DNA of 64,000 bases from Undaria pinnatifida (lineage: Eukaryota; Sar; Phaeophyceae; Laminariales; Alariaceae), in the NCBI GenBank assembly GCA_012845835.1, contig JABAKD010000002.1, positions 4,108,001 through 4,172,000 on the forward strand. Direction: 5' to 3'. Positions 45,039 through 56,880 of the stretch are shown piece by piece (positions within the stretch are counted from its first letter, which is position 1; every line of letters starts with the position of its first letter). The notes below the pieces were generated by a model. It did no database searches. It was not told the origin of the DNA and was given only the letters and a program-made list of their open reading frames with translations. The translations under genes were made by a program, and so were the position numbers.

Positions 45039-45118
45039 TATAATTCTGGGGGGAATTCTATAATTCAGGGGGGGATGATATATTTCAGGGGGGCGTGATA
45101 TATTTCAGGGGGGGATGA
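45039..45118 (+). repeat. 20-bp tandem array with G6-G7 runs (4 units)
   Basis: Four units of TATAATTCAGGGGGGGATGA type begin at 45039, 45059, 45079 and 45099, with an exact 20-base period and a G run of six or seven in each. Four evenly spaced G tracts could form a G-quadruplex. Confidence 0.85.
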
Positions 45119-45589
45119 TATACTGACGAGGAGTTCGGATATAGCCGAAGGGGTTCCAAAAATCGGAGGGCCCGATAAATCGCAAAAATGAAGCTTCTCG
45201 AGTGACTAGTCTCAGAATAAGAAAGGTGAGACTCTAGTCTAGACCGTAAGCATGTGTCTTATTGGAACGGCTTTAAGCGTGCGTCATGTTTTCACAGAAC
45301 GCAGACGGGTCCGCATGATAGTGTGCGATTTTTGACATTCAACACGGTGCTCAGCAGGTCGTGGTTTCAGCCCACACCGTTTACCATGCCGAGGAAATGG
45401 GGGTTGTCCCGTATACCCGTGTCGGAGCTCGAGCTCGAGGTTGGTTTGGTCCATGCTAGGTATGTTTTATACAAATCCCCTTCTTTTGCACTTTAGTGAT
45501 TGTGTAGTGAAATTACTTTTTGTACGCAGAGACGAAGAGCACATTTCAGCACGGTATTTAGAGGGGTCCTCGGGGTGAGGCTAACTCTC

Positions 45590-45870
45590 GGGAGTGGGGG
45601 CCCGGCCCGGCCCGTGATCGGGCTCGGCCCGCGGGTGTGAACCATCACCAACGGCTGGTCCGACCCGGCCCGGCACAGCCCGGTCAGCGATACATAAACC
45701 TAGCATGCTTCCACCATTCCCGGCCAGGCCCGGTCAGGGCAGCGGGGGTTCCAGGCTTTCAGATCCGATCCCGCCCGATCCCTGACAATCCAAGGTTGTC
45801 AAACCGGACCTCGACCCGCCAAGTGAGTTTTTCTCCAGCAATATCCCTCACTGGCGGGCCACGGGCCGCC
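45590..45870. repeat. GC-rich CCCGGCCCGG motif region
   Basis: Repeated CCCGGCCCGG / CGGGCTCGGCCCG motifs in both orientations over ~280 bases. It resembles subterminal repeats of some hAT elements, but no TIR or TSD was found. Confidence 0.4.
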
Positions 45871-46775
45871 CCTCGGAGATGCTCTCGCATTGTTTGCCGT
45901 TAGACATCTTGCTTCGGCAGAATGTCACGTGTGGTGCACGCGGCAAAACCATCCGGAAAAGCCGGGGACGTATGACAAGTCGATGGCTGTCTCGTACTTG
46001 CTGTCGGTTTCTCTCTCGGACCACTCCTCGCGTACTGTTGCTTAGGAGTCGCCGAGGAAGATCTAGCAGTAGCTTTCAACCAAAGCACCGCGCTTCGCGT
46101 TCCGCCGTCTAGCCACAGGTTCTCAACAAAAAATTTACGTTGGTCTACTCGGCTTCGCCAATTGTTGAACAATCACCACACCAAAGCAGAATGCTCACAA
46201 GTATAAATTGCTGGTCATCGACACGGTACACACCACGAGACTCGAAAACGTGCTACTGGGCACTGGACACGGCATCGGCATGATGAGATATGCACGCGAC
46301 GTTCTATGCCAATTATCATGCAGTTTAACCAAAAACTCCGCTCGCAGTTGCAGTAAGGAGGGTAATCAAATTTTCGATACGGAGATTTGCCTCTGTACTT
46401 TGCTCCAACCCGGTAGTTTAAACCAATCCTTCGTCCAGCATAAATAGCCACTGCACGACCGTGTGACGCATACTCCATTGGTAGATGTGCGCCAATTTTA
46501 TTCCTGAGGCTTCTCACGACACAAGCTCTATGCCTAACCCAGTAAGTAAACTGAAAGGGCACGCGGAGATGCGAGCCCTTCGCCATGGCCTAGGTGCAAA
46601 ATCAAAGGCATGTAACGAAACAAGGATGATACACCGACGACTTTGGGAACACACAAGACATCACATGTGCCTGTCAGGGACGAGCCAAAATCAATCACGG
46701 TACAGCACACAGGGCAACCAATGAGAAATGAAAATGGGGCCCCAGGCTAGGGTTCTTTTTTATTGTGAAGGGTGC
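45871..46775. other. Spacer with no recognised gene
   Basis: Overlapping short frames; nothing recognised. Confidence 0.3.
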
Positions 46776-47037
46776 GAGCCACCGAACGGTAGGGAGCAGC
46801 AGAACGCTTCTGGGCTCCTAATACGCGGAGCTCAACATCTCATCCGAACAATGGCTTCGAAGGCATTCCTTTGCGCAACCCGACCATGCATCTATGCCTT
46901 AGTCCCAAAACAAGGTGTAACTCTTCAAAACAAAACTGATCTATTACCAACCGGTGGTTCCTCACCTGAGGAGCTCAATCGGACAGGGTACGTTATTAGT
47001 TCATCCAACAACTGCAACCCCTACCGTGGGATGAGTC
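46776..47037. mobile_element. Family A TIR element, 262 bp
   Basis: GAGCCACCGAACGGTAGGGA at the left, complement of GACTCATCCCACGGTAGGGG at the right. Interior CTTCGAAGGCATTCCTTTGC and CTCACCTGAGGAGCTCAATC as in other A copies. Confidence 0.8.
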
Positions 47038-47374
47038 GTTCGTTCTACGCTGCTATTAGTAGTAGCTTCTCTCTGTCACCTCCTGTCTCAGTTGTACTCT
47101 TGTACATGTATATCGACTCTTCTTTTGGTGCCCCGTTTCTTCTTGGGTATCCTGAACTGTACTGCATCAGATTCGCGGTCGTCAGTGTTTTTGCGGCCTG
47201 TCGAGCAGGCCCCAACGCGTACCTCGTATGCCATACGCTTTGGACTGAGTGTGTGTAAGACGTTCTGTCCACCTCCATTTCCCTCGGGTGGACGGCACCG
47301 ACCGATGCCTACTTCTCGATCTAGTCATTCGGTTGGCACTCCGCCGTCTCGAAGATCACTCTGGACACCACAAC

Positions 47375-48424
47375 CTAAACACCGTACTTTTGCGACTGTT
47401 GGTGAAATACGTCTACGGCATGTTCATACAACACGATGTCCAGTTGCATGTACTTCCTGATATCCCAGTTTGTCCAAGCGTCCGCTAACACCACCTCCTT
47501 CTCTTCCGAATACCTGCTGTCAACCACCCTAACTATTCCCTCGTCGACGAATTGATGGTGCCAGTCCAACCCGGGCATCGTTAAGGCGGCATTGAAAAGC
47601 GACAAGGTGGTGTTGAACTCCTCTAAGATTCCGACGGCGGCATACTTGTCGCGCAGCAGGTCTTGCACCGGATTCATCATCTCGTACATGGCCACATCTG
47701 GAATGTTCTGGGCGTGCCCGTACTTGGAAGAAGAAGCTCTATCATCTAGGTACATCTTCAGCAGGTACCAGCCAGGAAGGTTGCTCACCTTCCTTACCGA
47801 AGCGGGCAACATCTCCCGCGCTTTATCGGATCTGGAAAATTCCATCACGTCGTCCGCGGACACCAAGCTCAGTGACAACTGCCTCATCGCGAAATTTCCC
47901 CAGTGTTTCGCAAACGCTACTAGATCAACCTCGTTCGCGTTCACCACCTCCGACGCGCACGCTTTATCCTTCGGAGTTTGCTTGCAGTAGTAGTACGCGG
48001 AAACCATCCTCGAGACAGGGTGTCGAAACAAGGTGAACCAGTCACACGTGACGTCGGCGGCAAGAGACCGCCGCAGAGCCTCGGGATAACCCCCGGTGAC
48101 AACATTCCATTGTCTACCGCCGGCGAGAACCTTCCCGAAACGCCCCAAGAACTGTTCCCCCTCTTTCCAGTTCCCAGAGTCGTAGACAGCGTACCTGGGG
48201 CTCCAACTATCGCGAAGAATCCCCTTGATTGTGGATCCGCCGGATTTCTGAAGATGCATGAATATCCAGCACTTGTCGGTTATCGTTCCGAGGTCTTGAA
48301 AAGTTGGGGCATCGACTATCGTTGCCCCAGAAGGGCGAAGGGTAGTCCCGACGATGATAACAGCGACGAAGGCAATTCCACTGAGTAGCGGTAGCCGCAG
48401 CAATGGCATCATGATCGCCGACAA
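47375..48424 (-). CDS. Membrane-bound PAPS-dependent sulfotransferase (349 aa, intronless)
   Basis: Transfers sulfate from PAPS to an acceptor, probably a glycan in the Golgi; the substrate is not predictable. Residues ~8-29 form a hydrophobic signal-anchor (LLRLPLLSGIAFVAVIIVG) after a short N-terminus, giving type II topology. The 5'-phosphosulfate loop is IFMHLQKSGGSTIK (54-67) with the Lys and Gly-Gly-Ser-Thr expected. The 3'-phosphate motif is TLFRHPVSRMVSAYYYCK (131-148), the R...S pattern of the HS2ST/Sulfotransfer_2 type. Later blocks include KHWGNFAMRQL, WYLLKMYLDD and ILEEFNTTLSLF. Single exon, complete and with no frame damage, so probably functional. 62417-63484 is a clear paralog and 36036-36370 a broken one, all on the minus strand. 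Confidence 0.88.
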   Translation of the reverse strand: MSAIMMPLLRLPLLSGIAFVAVIIVGTTLRPSGATIVDAPTFQDLGTITDKCWIFMHLQKSGGSTIKGILRDSWSPRYAVYDSGNWKEGEQFLGRFGKVLAGGRQWNVVTGGYPEALRRSLAADVTCDWFTLFRHPVSRMVSAYYYCKQTPKDKACASEVVNANEVDLVAFAKHWGNFAMRQLSLSLVSADDVMEFSRSDKAREMLPASVRKVSNLPGWYLLKMYLDDRASSSKYGHAQNIPDVAMYEMMNPVQDLLRDKYAAVGILEEFNTTLSLFNAALTMPGLDWHHQFVDEGIVRVVDSRYSEEKEVVLADAWTNWDIRKYMQLDIVLYEHAVDVFHQQSQKYGV

Positions 48425-50009
48425 CGGAGTCTGTAGTTCTCCGAACGAGATGGTAATTGTCGATTGTGCGCCTGTGTGTGGCAGGAGTCAGTGTTTGGAG
48501 GACATTTGCGGCATTTAGAAGGCATGGAACGACACGATGCAGAGGCTGAGGTGCTCAGCAGAGCTGCGGCTAATTTCGGAGATAGGTTAGGTTAGGGAGC
48601 AGGAGCACATGTGGTGGCGCAGTTCCTTTTGTATAAGCTCGTTAAGAGGGGCGTCGAATGTTTGTGCGGAATTCAGATATAAATGCATTTAACATTATGA
48701 GCGAGATGAAAGCGAGTATTAACCTCGCGAGTAACACACAGTAGGGGCCGTTTTTTCGGGCCCAACAGGTTGAGCTACTCAAGTCTGGCATAATTTTTAC
48801 TATGAAAACTTGATAAAAATATATGTATTTGAATTAAAGCGTGGGGATGGTGGAAAGAAGTGTTGACCTGGCCTCAACGCCTGATCTATTTTTTCGCGTG
48901 CCCGCACGAGGGGATTCCATTTGTAGCGTTATCACAAATATCTCGCCTTAGCTCGAGCATTTTTTGTGTTGCTCTCGTTTCTTACATTTTTTCCAAACTT
49001 GATGGGCGTTTGCGTCTTATTTCGCTAGCTCTTGAATTTGCACCCCGCGGGGTCATGTCTCACGTTTTGGCGTTGGGCAGGTCAACCACGACTGAAGCTT
49101 ACTGCCAGACTGCTTTGCTGCGACGTTAGTGAAATATTCTGTGCGTTGAGTTCCCCAACTACCAACAACATGCAGAACGTCGTAGGATAGGCTGTAGTCG
49201 CTGTCTCCACTACTTACTGTGACCACCACGAGCTAAGGCGAACCCGAACCAATGCTGTGGCAAAAAGCACGTCTCATTAAACAAAGCATACACTACTGCA
49301 CACATAGAGTATACATCAGCATAACACGCAGATTAACGCGGATCAACTCGCCGCCTTACTACGAAAAGCTCAACGTTGCGATCATGCGGAGTCGGGGCCC
49401 GTTCCGATTTCCTGATACCCTCCTGTTTCCCTGCCACCCCAGCAGCGCCAACGCCGAAGCAGCGGCGCTCTCGTCGGTCCTGTATGACTCCAACGGCAAT
49501 TTCAAGCTGTTTGGGCTTCCCTCAGCATCGAACGCCGCGCGGTAGTCATTCATAACCCTAGAACTCTGGTGTACTCTACGTGAAAGCACACCACCGATTC
49601 CCGACCTAGCAAGAACACCCATGTTGTCAACTGCCAAAGATCTCCCTATACGTTTCACAGCTTTTCTGAACACCGTGTATCACTGATGCCGAAATGTGGC
49701 GACATTGGCAATTTTTTTGTTCATGTACATGCCGCCTGAGGAACTTTCTATTTCCATGTATTTTCGATGGAGGTCGATTGCGGTTGTTTCAAGTAGCACC
49801 GATCATGTTCTTGTCGCGTTGGTTTAGCTGTCGTTCTTACACCTGGCTATCTTCTTTTTTTGCGACAGTTGAAGCCTATTTATTATAACACTATATATAT
49901 ATCAATTTTGTACGGGCCTCAACTCTTCTTGCAGCGCCCATACCAATGCAGCCTATTAATAAATTCTAACGCTACGTTTCTTTTACCCGGGCCTCAACTC
50001 TTGTAGCGC
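48425..50009. other. Upstream region and spacer; no further gene supported
   Basis: The first ~200 bases upstream of the sulfotransferase show no obvious TATA box in the expected place. A minus frame at 49359-49622 (from MGVLARSGIGGVLSRRVHQS) has a basic, mitochondrial-presequence-like look, but its longer form lacks an ATG and no family is recognised. A small palindrome, GGGGCCG...CGGGCCC, lies near 48750. Confidence 0.3.
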
Positions 50010-50140
50010 CCATAGCAATGTTGATCGGGGTCCACGAACGACAGTCTCCGAAGTCGTGTTTCGAGTGAGATGTTGAGGTCCGGAGGATAGGAGCCCAGAG
50101 AAATCGGCTGCACTCCTAGGGTAGGAGCGCTCCTTAAACA
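50010..50140. mobile_element. Family A fragment
   Basis: CGAAGTCGTGTTTCGAGTGA and GGCTGCACTCCTAGGGTAGG match the right half of A. Strongly eroded. Confidence 0.5.
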
Positions 50141-50449
50141 CCTCGTCAAACCGATAAAACGTGGTCTCGGTCGTGTTCATTTCAGTGGTCTGCTCATGTT
50201 CGGGAGCGCTTTGAATATATATGAACACCCCCCTCGCCCCTGCCAAACGCAGTTAACGCATGATCATTGAAATGCCAACAGCATCGCAACGCTTTGTTCC
50301 CCGCAAGCTAACGTTCTGTGGAAAATGGGCACCTTGATGAACGTTAACCGCGCATCCACCAGCTACCCTACCATATCCCGCCAAAAGCACCTTCCCACCA
50401 CAACGAGCGATCCGGTCCTTAGGCGGTGATCACACACACGAACGAAACT

Positions 50450-50695
50450 ACACGACGCCTGCCGAATACGCGTAGCAGGTTTTGGCAAGAACATTTCCCC
50501 ATCTGTCTTTAGAACCCCTTAACCCAATATCGCTGGAATGCTTATTTTTTCGGCATCTGTATTTTCGTTTTATCTCTAGACCGTGGGATTATTTCTGGTG
50601 TTGCACTTTCAGTATTCTCTATTATACCAGATTTTGTGGTGGGGAATTCTGGTAAAATGAACGGTTGCTCCTCTACCGAATTTATGTGTCACACC
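50450..50695. mobile_element. Family B element, degenerate
   Basis: Terminus-like CGCGTAGCAGG on the left and TGCTCCTCTACCG on the right. Interior AGACCGTGGGATTATTTCTG and CCTTAACCCAATATCGCTGG resemble B. Confidence 0.5.
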
Positions 50696-52074
50696 AGCCG
50701 ACACAACAAGCCATCCTCTGAGTTCACGTTCCTACGCGCATGACCTCATCAGAGAAAAAGTTTCGCTGACCGAACGAACCACCAAGGCGTGGTTGGCGGG
50801 TTCACCAGCACAAGGCGGTCGTTTCTGCGGAGAGGACACCAAAATTGTGGTTAGGGGATACAGAACGTTGGACCTCTTCACGCATATCTTACATGATTAG
50901 AGCGTCCACGTTGGTCGTGGAGTTTCCCTTCCTCTTAAGGTGGATGTAACCGTTGTGAGTGACAGCAAGCCGCGCTTCGTCTTTATCGCCGCGTGTTATA
51001 CGACTTCGAAACGGTACTCGCACCGACAAATATGCTCGTCTACACGCACAGAAAGCGGTGCTGTCCATCGAACGACACGCCGCGACCAACCGATCTCACG
51101 CAACAGGATCGTACTCCTTCTTGAAACCTACTTTCAGGCTTTCGAAGTCAAACACATTTGAACATAGGTGACTTGCAGCCATAACAGCGTTGAGAGCGTG
51201 CACTCAAGGCTCTCGATAAGAATCAAAGAATTCTAGTGGCATCACACAACACGTCTGAAAATGGTGATGCAAGTATATGTGCTGCGTACTGGGCATATTT
51301 TATTCATTAGAGAGTCCGAGGGATGTCTTCTCCTGCAACCACATTGCTCAACAATCTCATCCCATGCAATGAGAGGGCGTGGGTCTGGGCTCGTCAACAG
51401 TGATACGTATTATTGTGTTTTTCGAACCACTTCACCCCAGTGACGTTGTCAGGGGTAATTTCGACCGCCGTTAACCCCTTTACAACTGGAAACCCGTTTT
51501 GGGGACAAAATTACTTGGAAGTAGTGTGGGGAGGGGTTCGGGGGCTCTAAAGGGGTTAAAGATTAGAGTAGGAATGTGGGACAACCCTCGTCATTCCAGT
51601 CTTATCGGTAATAAAATTATTTGCAATAGTCTATATTGCACGTTCGTATAGTCGGTATGTTTGTAGTCACGCGTATATGCATTTAATCAGCGATACTTTG
51701 ACCAGCAGATATAAGTCGAGGGTAATAGTGGAGTGAGGAGCCGTAGTGAAAATGAAGTGCGCTGCCCGATAACCTGTTTATGACCGCCACGTCTCCTCTG
51801 TGTCAGGTGTGTGCGCAATTTTATTTGTCGTTTTTAAGCAAGCGGTTGCGTTGACATAGTCTATACTACCTGGCTTGATGTAAAGGAAAGGAACACCACT
51901 CAGCGATCATCTACTACACGCTAGGGCATGTTTTCATAAGCACCACTAACAAGAGCACCAGACATGGACGCGACATCTACAGGACCATAACATCTTCGAC
52001 GACAGTGGGGAGAAAACACGGCGAATAATCGTACACCAAGTAATAACAATGTGAAAAAAAAGTACAGACAGTTA
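50696..52074. other. Spacer; no recognised gene
   Basis: Apart from the TTAACCCCTTTA element listed separately, only short unremarkable frames are present. Confidence 0.3.
51465..51565. repeat. Small palindromic element with TTAACCCCTTTA ends
   Basis: GTTAACCCCTTTAC near 51470 and its complement TAAAGGGGTTAAAG near 51552 bracket about 90 bases. The left half (CTGGAAACCCGTTTTGGGGA, then CAAAATTACTT) recurs inverted at 57405-57470. Confidence 0.6.
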
Positions 52075-52650
52075 TGATAACACTCCTGTAGACCACACTA
52101 CCAACCTATTACGCAGGGTATTTCGTGCCTCCGGCCGTTTGCATGATCGCCTGACAACCTCTACCAAATGCAACAGCACATGACTACCAAAGTAAAGTCA
52201 CCCTCGCGTTCAATAGTGGTGACATCGCATGCCCACGTCACGTGGCTTGTTGTATTTGTAAGATGTATCTCTGTCTTAGAGTTGGCGACCTAAGAGCCCC
52301 ATATCGGCACGGCAAAAATCATAGGCGTAAAATCGTATATGTGAGACAACAATTATGTTAAAAGGAGGTACAGAAAGATATGTTAAAATTGTGGTAAACC
52401 GCACTACCAACTTTTCACGTAAGGTATGCCGTACATACCGTCTGCATGATAGCCTCCCAACCTATGCCAAGGGAAGTATGACTAACAGAGTAACGTATTT
52501 GAGCGCGTGCACACTAAGCGTTCCTTTCCAAACAATAACAATTCGCATTTCTCGCTTTCGTTCTCAATGAATGGCGGTGACATTGCAAGACCACGTCACC
52601 TCACCTGTTGTATTTGCCAATATGTATCTCTTTCTTATAATTAGCGATGT
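52075..52650 (+). repeat. Diverged tandem duplication at the head of L copy 3
   Basis: Segments about 52090-52290 and 52390-52640 share CGCACTACCAAC, a TTTGCATGAT-like block and CCACGTCAC...TGTTGTATTTG. The second copy runs straight into L. Confidence 0.6.
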
Positions 52651-54171
52651 CAGAAAATATTGGTACCTACATGATTGTACCTTTCGATTGAAATATTCTA
52701 TCTTTCGATCCATTTACAATAACAAACTATGAAGCTTCTAACACATTGTTTACCACACCTAAGAACTTGGTTGCATACTACATTACATGTAACATCAAAC
52801 CTTTTAGAAAATGAAAATTACCAGGAGGGTGATATAAAGGGGTGTCTTCTTGCTGCAACCGTCAGATTCGTCCCCTTCAAGGGTTTAAGTTTCCGCCCAC
52901 ACATTGAAATGCTCGCCCCCCCGTCCCCCCCCCCCCCCGAGCTCTCTTGTTCAAACGCCCCACCTGAAATCAAAATCTGCCAGACAGAGTAGTAAAACTC
53001 ACCAGCCAGCTGATATCATCTCATTATCCATCTAGCCATCCATTCCGTAGCTCCAACTCATCTCCGCCCCCACCCCCCCACCCCCCCTCTTGTTCCCCGC
53101 CCAGTTCGTTCAAACGCCCCACTTACAATCGAGATCGGCCAGAGTAATAAACACTGCTCAGCAATTGATATCACGTCATTATCTATCTAGCTATCCATGA
53201 CGTAGCCTTCATTCATCCCCCCTCCTCCCCTCCAACGCCCCCTCCTTCCCCACACCCCGCACGATCGCCTAGACCCAGCACCGCGCGTATAGCAAGCACC
53301 TAAATATACGATTAATACGCGCGATCGGACGATCATACACAATGTTGCGAACAGCGGTGCCGACCAAATCCTTGATCTCATAGCCGGAATGAATTTATAC
53401 ATTATATGTGACCTAAACCTTTGAACCCCCCCCCCCCCCCCCCCCCCCCCGCCCCCGTCTTTTTTTCCCCTCGCTTCTTCCTTTAACGCCCCACCTAATA
53501 TCGAAATCCGCCAGAGTAATAAACACTTCCACGCCCTGGATATCGCCTCGTTATCGTTTTAGAGCCGTCCATGCCGCTGCTGCAACTCCCACCCACCCCC
53601 GCCCCCAACGCTCCCTCCTTCCCCACCACCCGCACCATCTCCTAGACCTAGCACCACGCGTATAGCAAGCCCTTACATATATGCGACCTGAAGCCCTCCA
53701 CCCCCACCCCCCGCCCCCCCCGGCACATTTCCCCCCCACTCCCCCACAAGAAGGATTTATCGTTTCCACGCACTAATTGACCTGCCCCACCCGTCGCCTG
53801 CCTCCCCCTCCCCCCCTCCCGCCCCCCTTTTGATCAAAATCAGGCCCCCACGCCCTTAAAAACAAACTCCTCCTTCCCTCACCGGATATTCGACTTGTAG
53901 TATTCACTTGATAACTGATGCATTTCCTTCCACAGCTGTCAGATTTTTTCCCCCTCGGAATTGAGTTTTATAGTTTCCGCGCACAGACTGCCTAACATCA
54001 CCTTGTTGATCCTGATAGCTACACTGTAGTTGCAAGGGGAGTCGCCGACTTATATCCTTAATGAGGACACACAAGCCGTAATACGCAGGATCGGAGTTTC
54101 ACACACAGCTTGCAAAGATGAGTTTCGACACAATATTCGATCTCACAGCTGGAGTGTTGTTTAATTTTTTT
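52621..54171 (+). repeat. Family L repeat, copy 3 (long copy)
   Basis: Starts TCTTATAATTAGCGATGTCA and ends in S (CTCACAGCTGGAGTG). It carries an internal S-like block (53310-53400), C runs (for example 53428-53450) and the GCCAGAGTAATAAACAC and CGCCTAGACC motifs. It is collinear with copy 2 (19890-21390). No coding function. Confidence 0.82.
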
Positions 54172-54725
54172 GATATAGTGCACAGAGATACACAATGCAC
54201 GAAAATTGCCGGTGGGTCAGCATGATACTTGAGGGACGTCCCCTCCGGAACGGCGACCCATAGTAATGCTGCGTGTATACACAATGCACCGTGTTGCACA
54301 CGGCAACGACCGGCGACGAAGGTAAAAATCTAGGAATTATGCCATTGACTCTATCACTTAACAAAACTAAACGTTGAACCTATTCTCCGTCACGCTCGAC
54401 AAACCTGCACTCATAGAGTAGCGGGTCTAAGTCTTCTTTAGGGGAGCACTGTAATTGTTCTATACCGGGGTTGAGCGACTCGCGCCATTGACTCGGTACC
54501 TCAGACCAATACCAAGATAGTTTTTTTTTGGGGGGGAGAAGGGGGGGTTGCAGTTGACCGGAGTCAGTCGCGCGATTGATCCCCTGTTCCTTCGCGGTCT
54601 TCAGCTTGGGTGCTGTGATAGTTTCGGGGACATGAATCCGCAATGCAATAGTTAGCCACTCCGCGCCAGTCATATGGTGTAAAGTCGTTTCATCGGAGTG
54701 GTATGGAGTCACTCGTGCGAGTATG
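54172..54725. other. Spacer; no recognised gene
   Basis: A minus frame, 54380-54712 (WLTIALRIHVPETITAPKLK), is open but lacks a known motif. GAGTCACTCGTGCGAG near 54706 matches the internal palindrome of family C. Confidence 0.3.
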
Positions 54726-54753
54726 ATATGGTATGGTATGGTATGGTATGGTA
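54726..54753 (+). repeat. (TATGG)n microsatellite
   Basis: About five perfect TATGG units. It sits inside a C-like element just before the 72-bp array. Confidence 0.9.
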
Positions 54754-54767
54754 CGATAGTTTAGACC

Positions 54768-55029
54768 CGGTAGTGAAAATTGCGGGTACCTCCCTACCGT
54801 AGCCTTGTTCTAGAGGTATATACCTTTTTTTGGCGTTGAACCGGTAGTGAAAATTGCCGGTACCTCCCTACCGTAGCCTTGTTCTAGAGGTATACCTTTT
54901 TTTGGCGTTGAGTCGGTAGTGAAAATTGCCGGTACCTCCCTACCGTAGCCTTGTTCTAGAGGTATACCTTTATTTGGCGTTGACCCGGTAGTGAAAATAG
55001 TGGGTATCACCCTACCGTAGCCTTGGTCC
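54768..55029 (+). repeat. 72-bp tandem array built on a family C terminus
   Basis: Units start CGGTAGTGAAAATTGC at 54768, 54842, 54914 and 54986. Each contains ACCTCCCTACCGTAGCCTTG, the C-terminus complement. The minus frame through it yields a repeated 24-residue peptide, a by-product of the 72-base period. Confidence 0.9.
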
Positions 55030-56291
55030 TCACGGACAAAAAAAAACGTACTTTTGGACGTTTTTTCCTTGCGCAGTGTAGGATACCATTACACTGCGGA
55101 TTGATATTGCAAAGAAAGGATATCAGTTCTAATAAAAGCTTGAGACCGCAAGAGGAAGAGAGGGGCTAGTCGCGCCAGCGACCCCGAACCGTGTTGCAAA
55201 AATAACAAAACATTGAAACCCATACCGTAGCCCTGGTCAATGTGCACGCCAGGTAGGCGTAAATCATATACCCATCGGACAGATTACTCGTTGGCCCTAC
55301 CCAAACTCGAACGAATCGGACGGGACATTCGTTGGCCTAATCCAGGGTCACTCGACACCAACGGAGCGCCCCCCCCCCCCCAATTTAGTATATAAGCTAA
55401 AAAAATTATCTAGGTGATGTCATCGCGTGCTGAATGCTCGCTGGGGGCCTCCATTGATTTTGCTTTGTGCGCAAAGCGTGCACGACCTATCTATGGGAAA
55501 GCTCATTGACAGCTGCAGTATTTCTCAGTTATTATGCTGTGCGTTTTGCAGCATCGCGGACAACTCGCCAAGTTCCTCTTGTAAACTCTATGTGCCGGCG
55601 CTGCGCGTCAAAGTCCAGCGCGTCCCAATTGCCGAACTTTGTCCCCAACTATAGTGAAAAACCGGGTAGGATATGGTATGTAGTACAGTACATCGGGCCG
55701 TTCCGTCGGTTTCGTCCACACACGCCGGCAGCTGCCTATGATATAATTAAAAAAATACGGTTCGGCTTGTTTTTGACGAAGAGTTTGCGCTGTCAGACGT
55801 TTTTTTTACGTGGGAGATGTCAACGGTGGCATGTAGACCGTTTCGATATGTTACTGTCGGCAGTTCAATGATCGAAGGGTCCAACATCCAACCGGGCACA
55901 CACGTCAAGTGTGCTGTAGATGTCAGAAGCGAGCTGTGTCACTGGTGGTTCCGATGCTATAACATAGTATTAATATATTGTACGCGGACTGGTGTATTTG
56001 CGGAGGGCCGAACGACCTAATCGAGCGCGTTCTGCCATTCACGTAAGGGTAATGCATATTTCAATAATGTAGTTCACTGGGCTGCTGCAAGTTATGTGAT
56101 ATAGAACTACTCACTGGACCGCTGTGTTGATACTGCTGCTTGTGCTTGAACATCCTGTACACTTTCAAGTAAGTGTAGATGATGGGTCTTGTAGTGGCCC
56201 GTCTGTGAGGTGAGTTATAGCCGCCTTCAAATTTGTCTAGCAAAAGCGATACACCACAGTATAGTCTTGCACCTTACGCTAGACACATAAT
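55030..56291. other. Spacer; eroded C-like sequence and a C run; no gene
   Basis: CCCATACCGTAGCCCTGGTC at about 55220 is another C terminus and may be the right end of an element starting before 54768. A C run lies at 55367-55381. A plus frame, 55467-55871, is open without recognised motifs. Confidence 0.35.
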
Positions 56292-56542
56292 AATGCTAAA
56301 ATAATAGAGGTGCACCATATTTTCATTGCGAGGTTGTTGGCTTGAGGAGCCCTATGCCTCACCCACAAGCCGATTTTGAGCAAACTAGAAGCGCGAACCG
56401 ACGAAAAGGCCGGTGGCCTAGGGTTTCCCAACAACCACTTTGCGAAACAGGTGTTAAATTCCGACCATATTGGGTGAAGGAGACTTAAAATCTCGAAAAT
56501 ACTTGGGTCAAAAAGCGCTAGCTCTATCGTAGCACGCGTCGA
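56292..56542. mobile_element. Family B TIR element, 250 bp
   Basis: AATGCTAAAATAATAGAGGT at the left, complement of CGACGCGTGCTACGATAGAG at the right. Interior ATTGGGTGAAGGAGACTTAA as in other copies, in reverse. Confidence 0.7.
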
Positions 56543-56880
56543 AAAATGATCACGCACACATGGCGGAGAATAATTACTGCGCCGTGAACACAACCTGGAC
56601 ATAGCGGGAGACCCCTCTTGGCACATATCGCGGAGGTTATTGAATATTTATTTGCCCTTTTCACGGCGGGTCGCTGTAGACAGTGATTTTTACGCGTGCT
56701 ACGATGAAAGTAGCACTTCCGGCAACAAAACATCATGGATGGGAAAAATATGCTATTCGTGTCGCGTGCAACATAATAACGTGTTTTGTGCAAGTTAAGT
56801 AGGTGACGGGTGCGTTCATCGGTGGCTCGCATTTTCAGTATTATACCCAAAATCAATTATGTTACTTGTTGCAGGTGAGG

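Noticed and set aside
54768-55029. Possible CRISPR array or repeat protein
   Set aside because: Units are contiguous, without unique spacers, in a eukaryotic context. The repeated peptide follows from the 72-base period.
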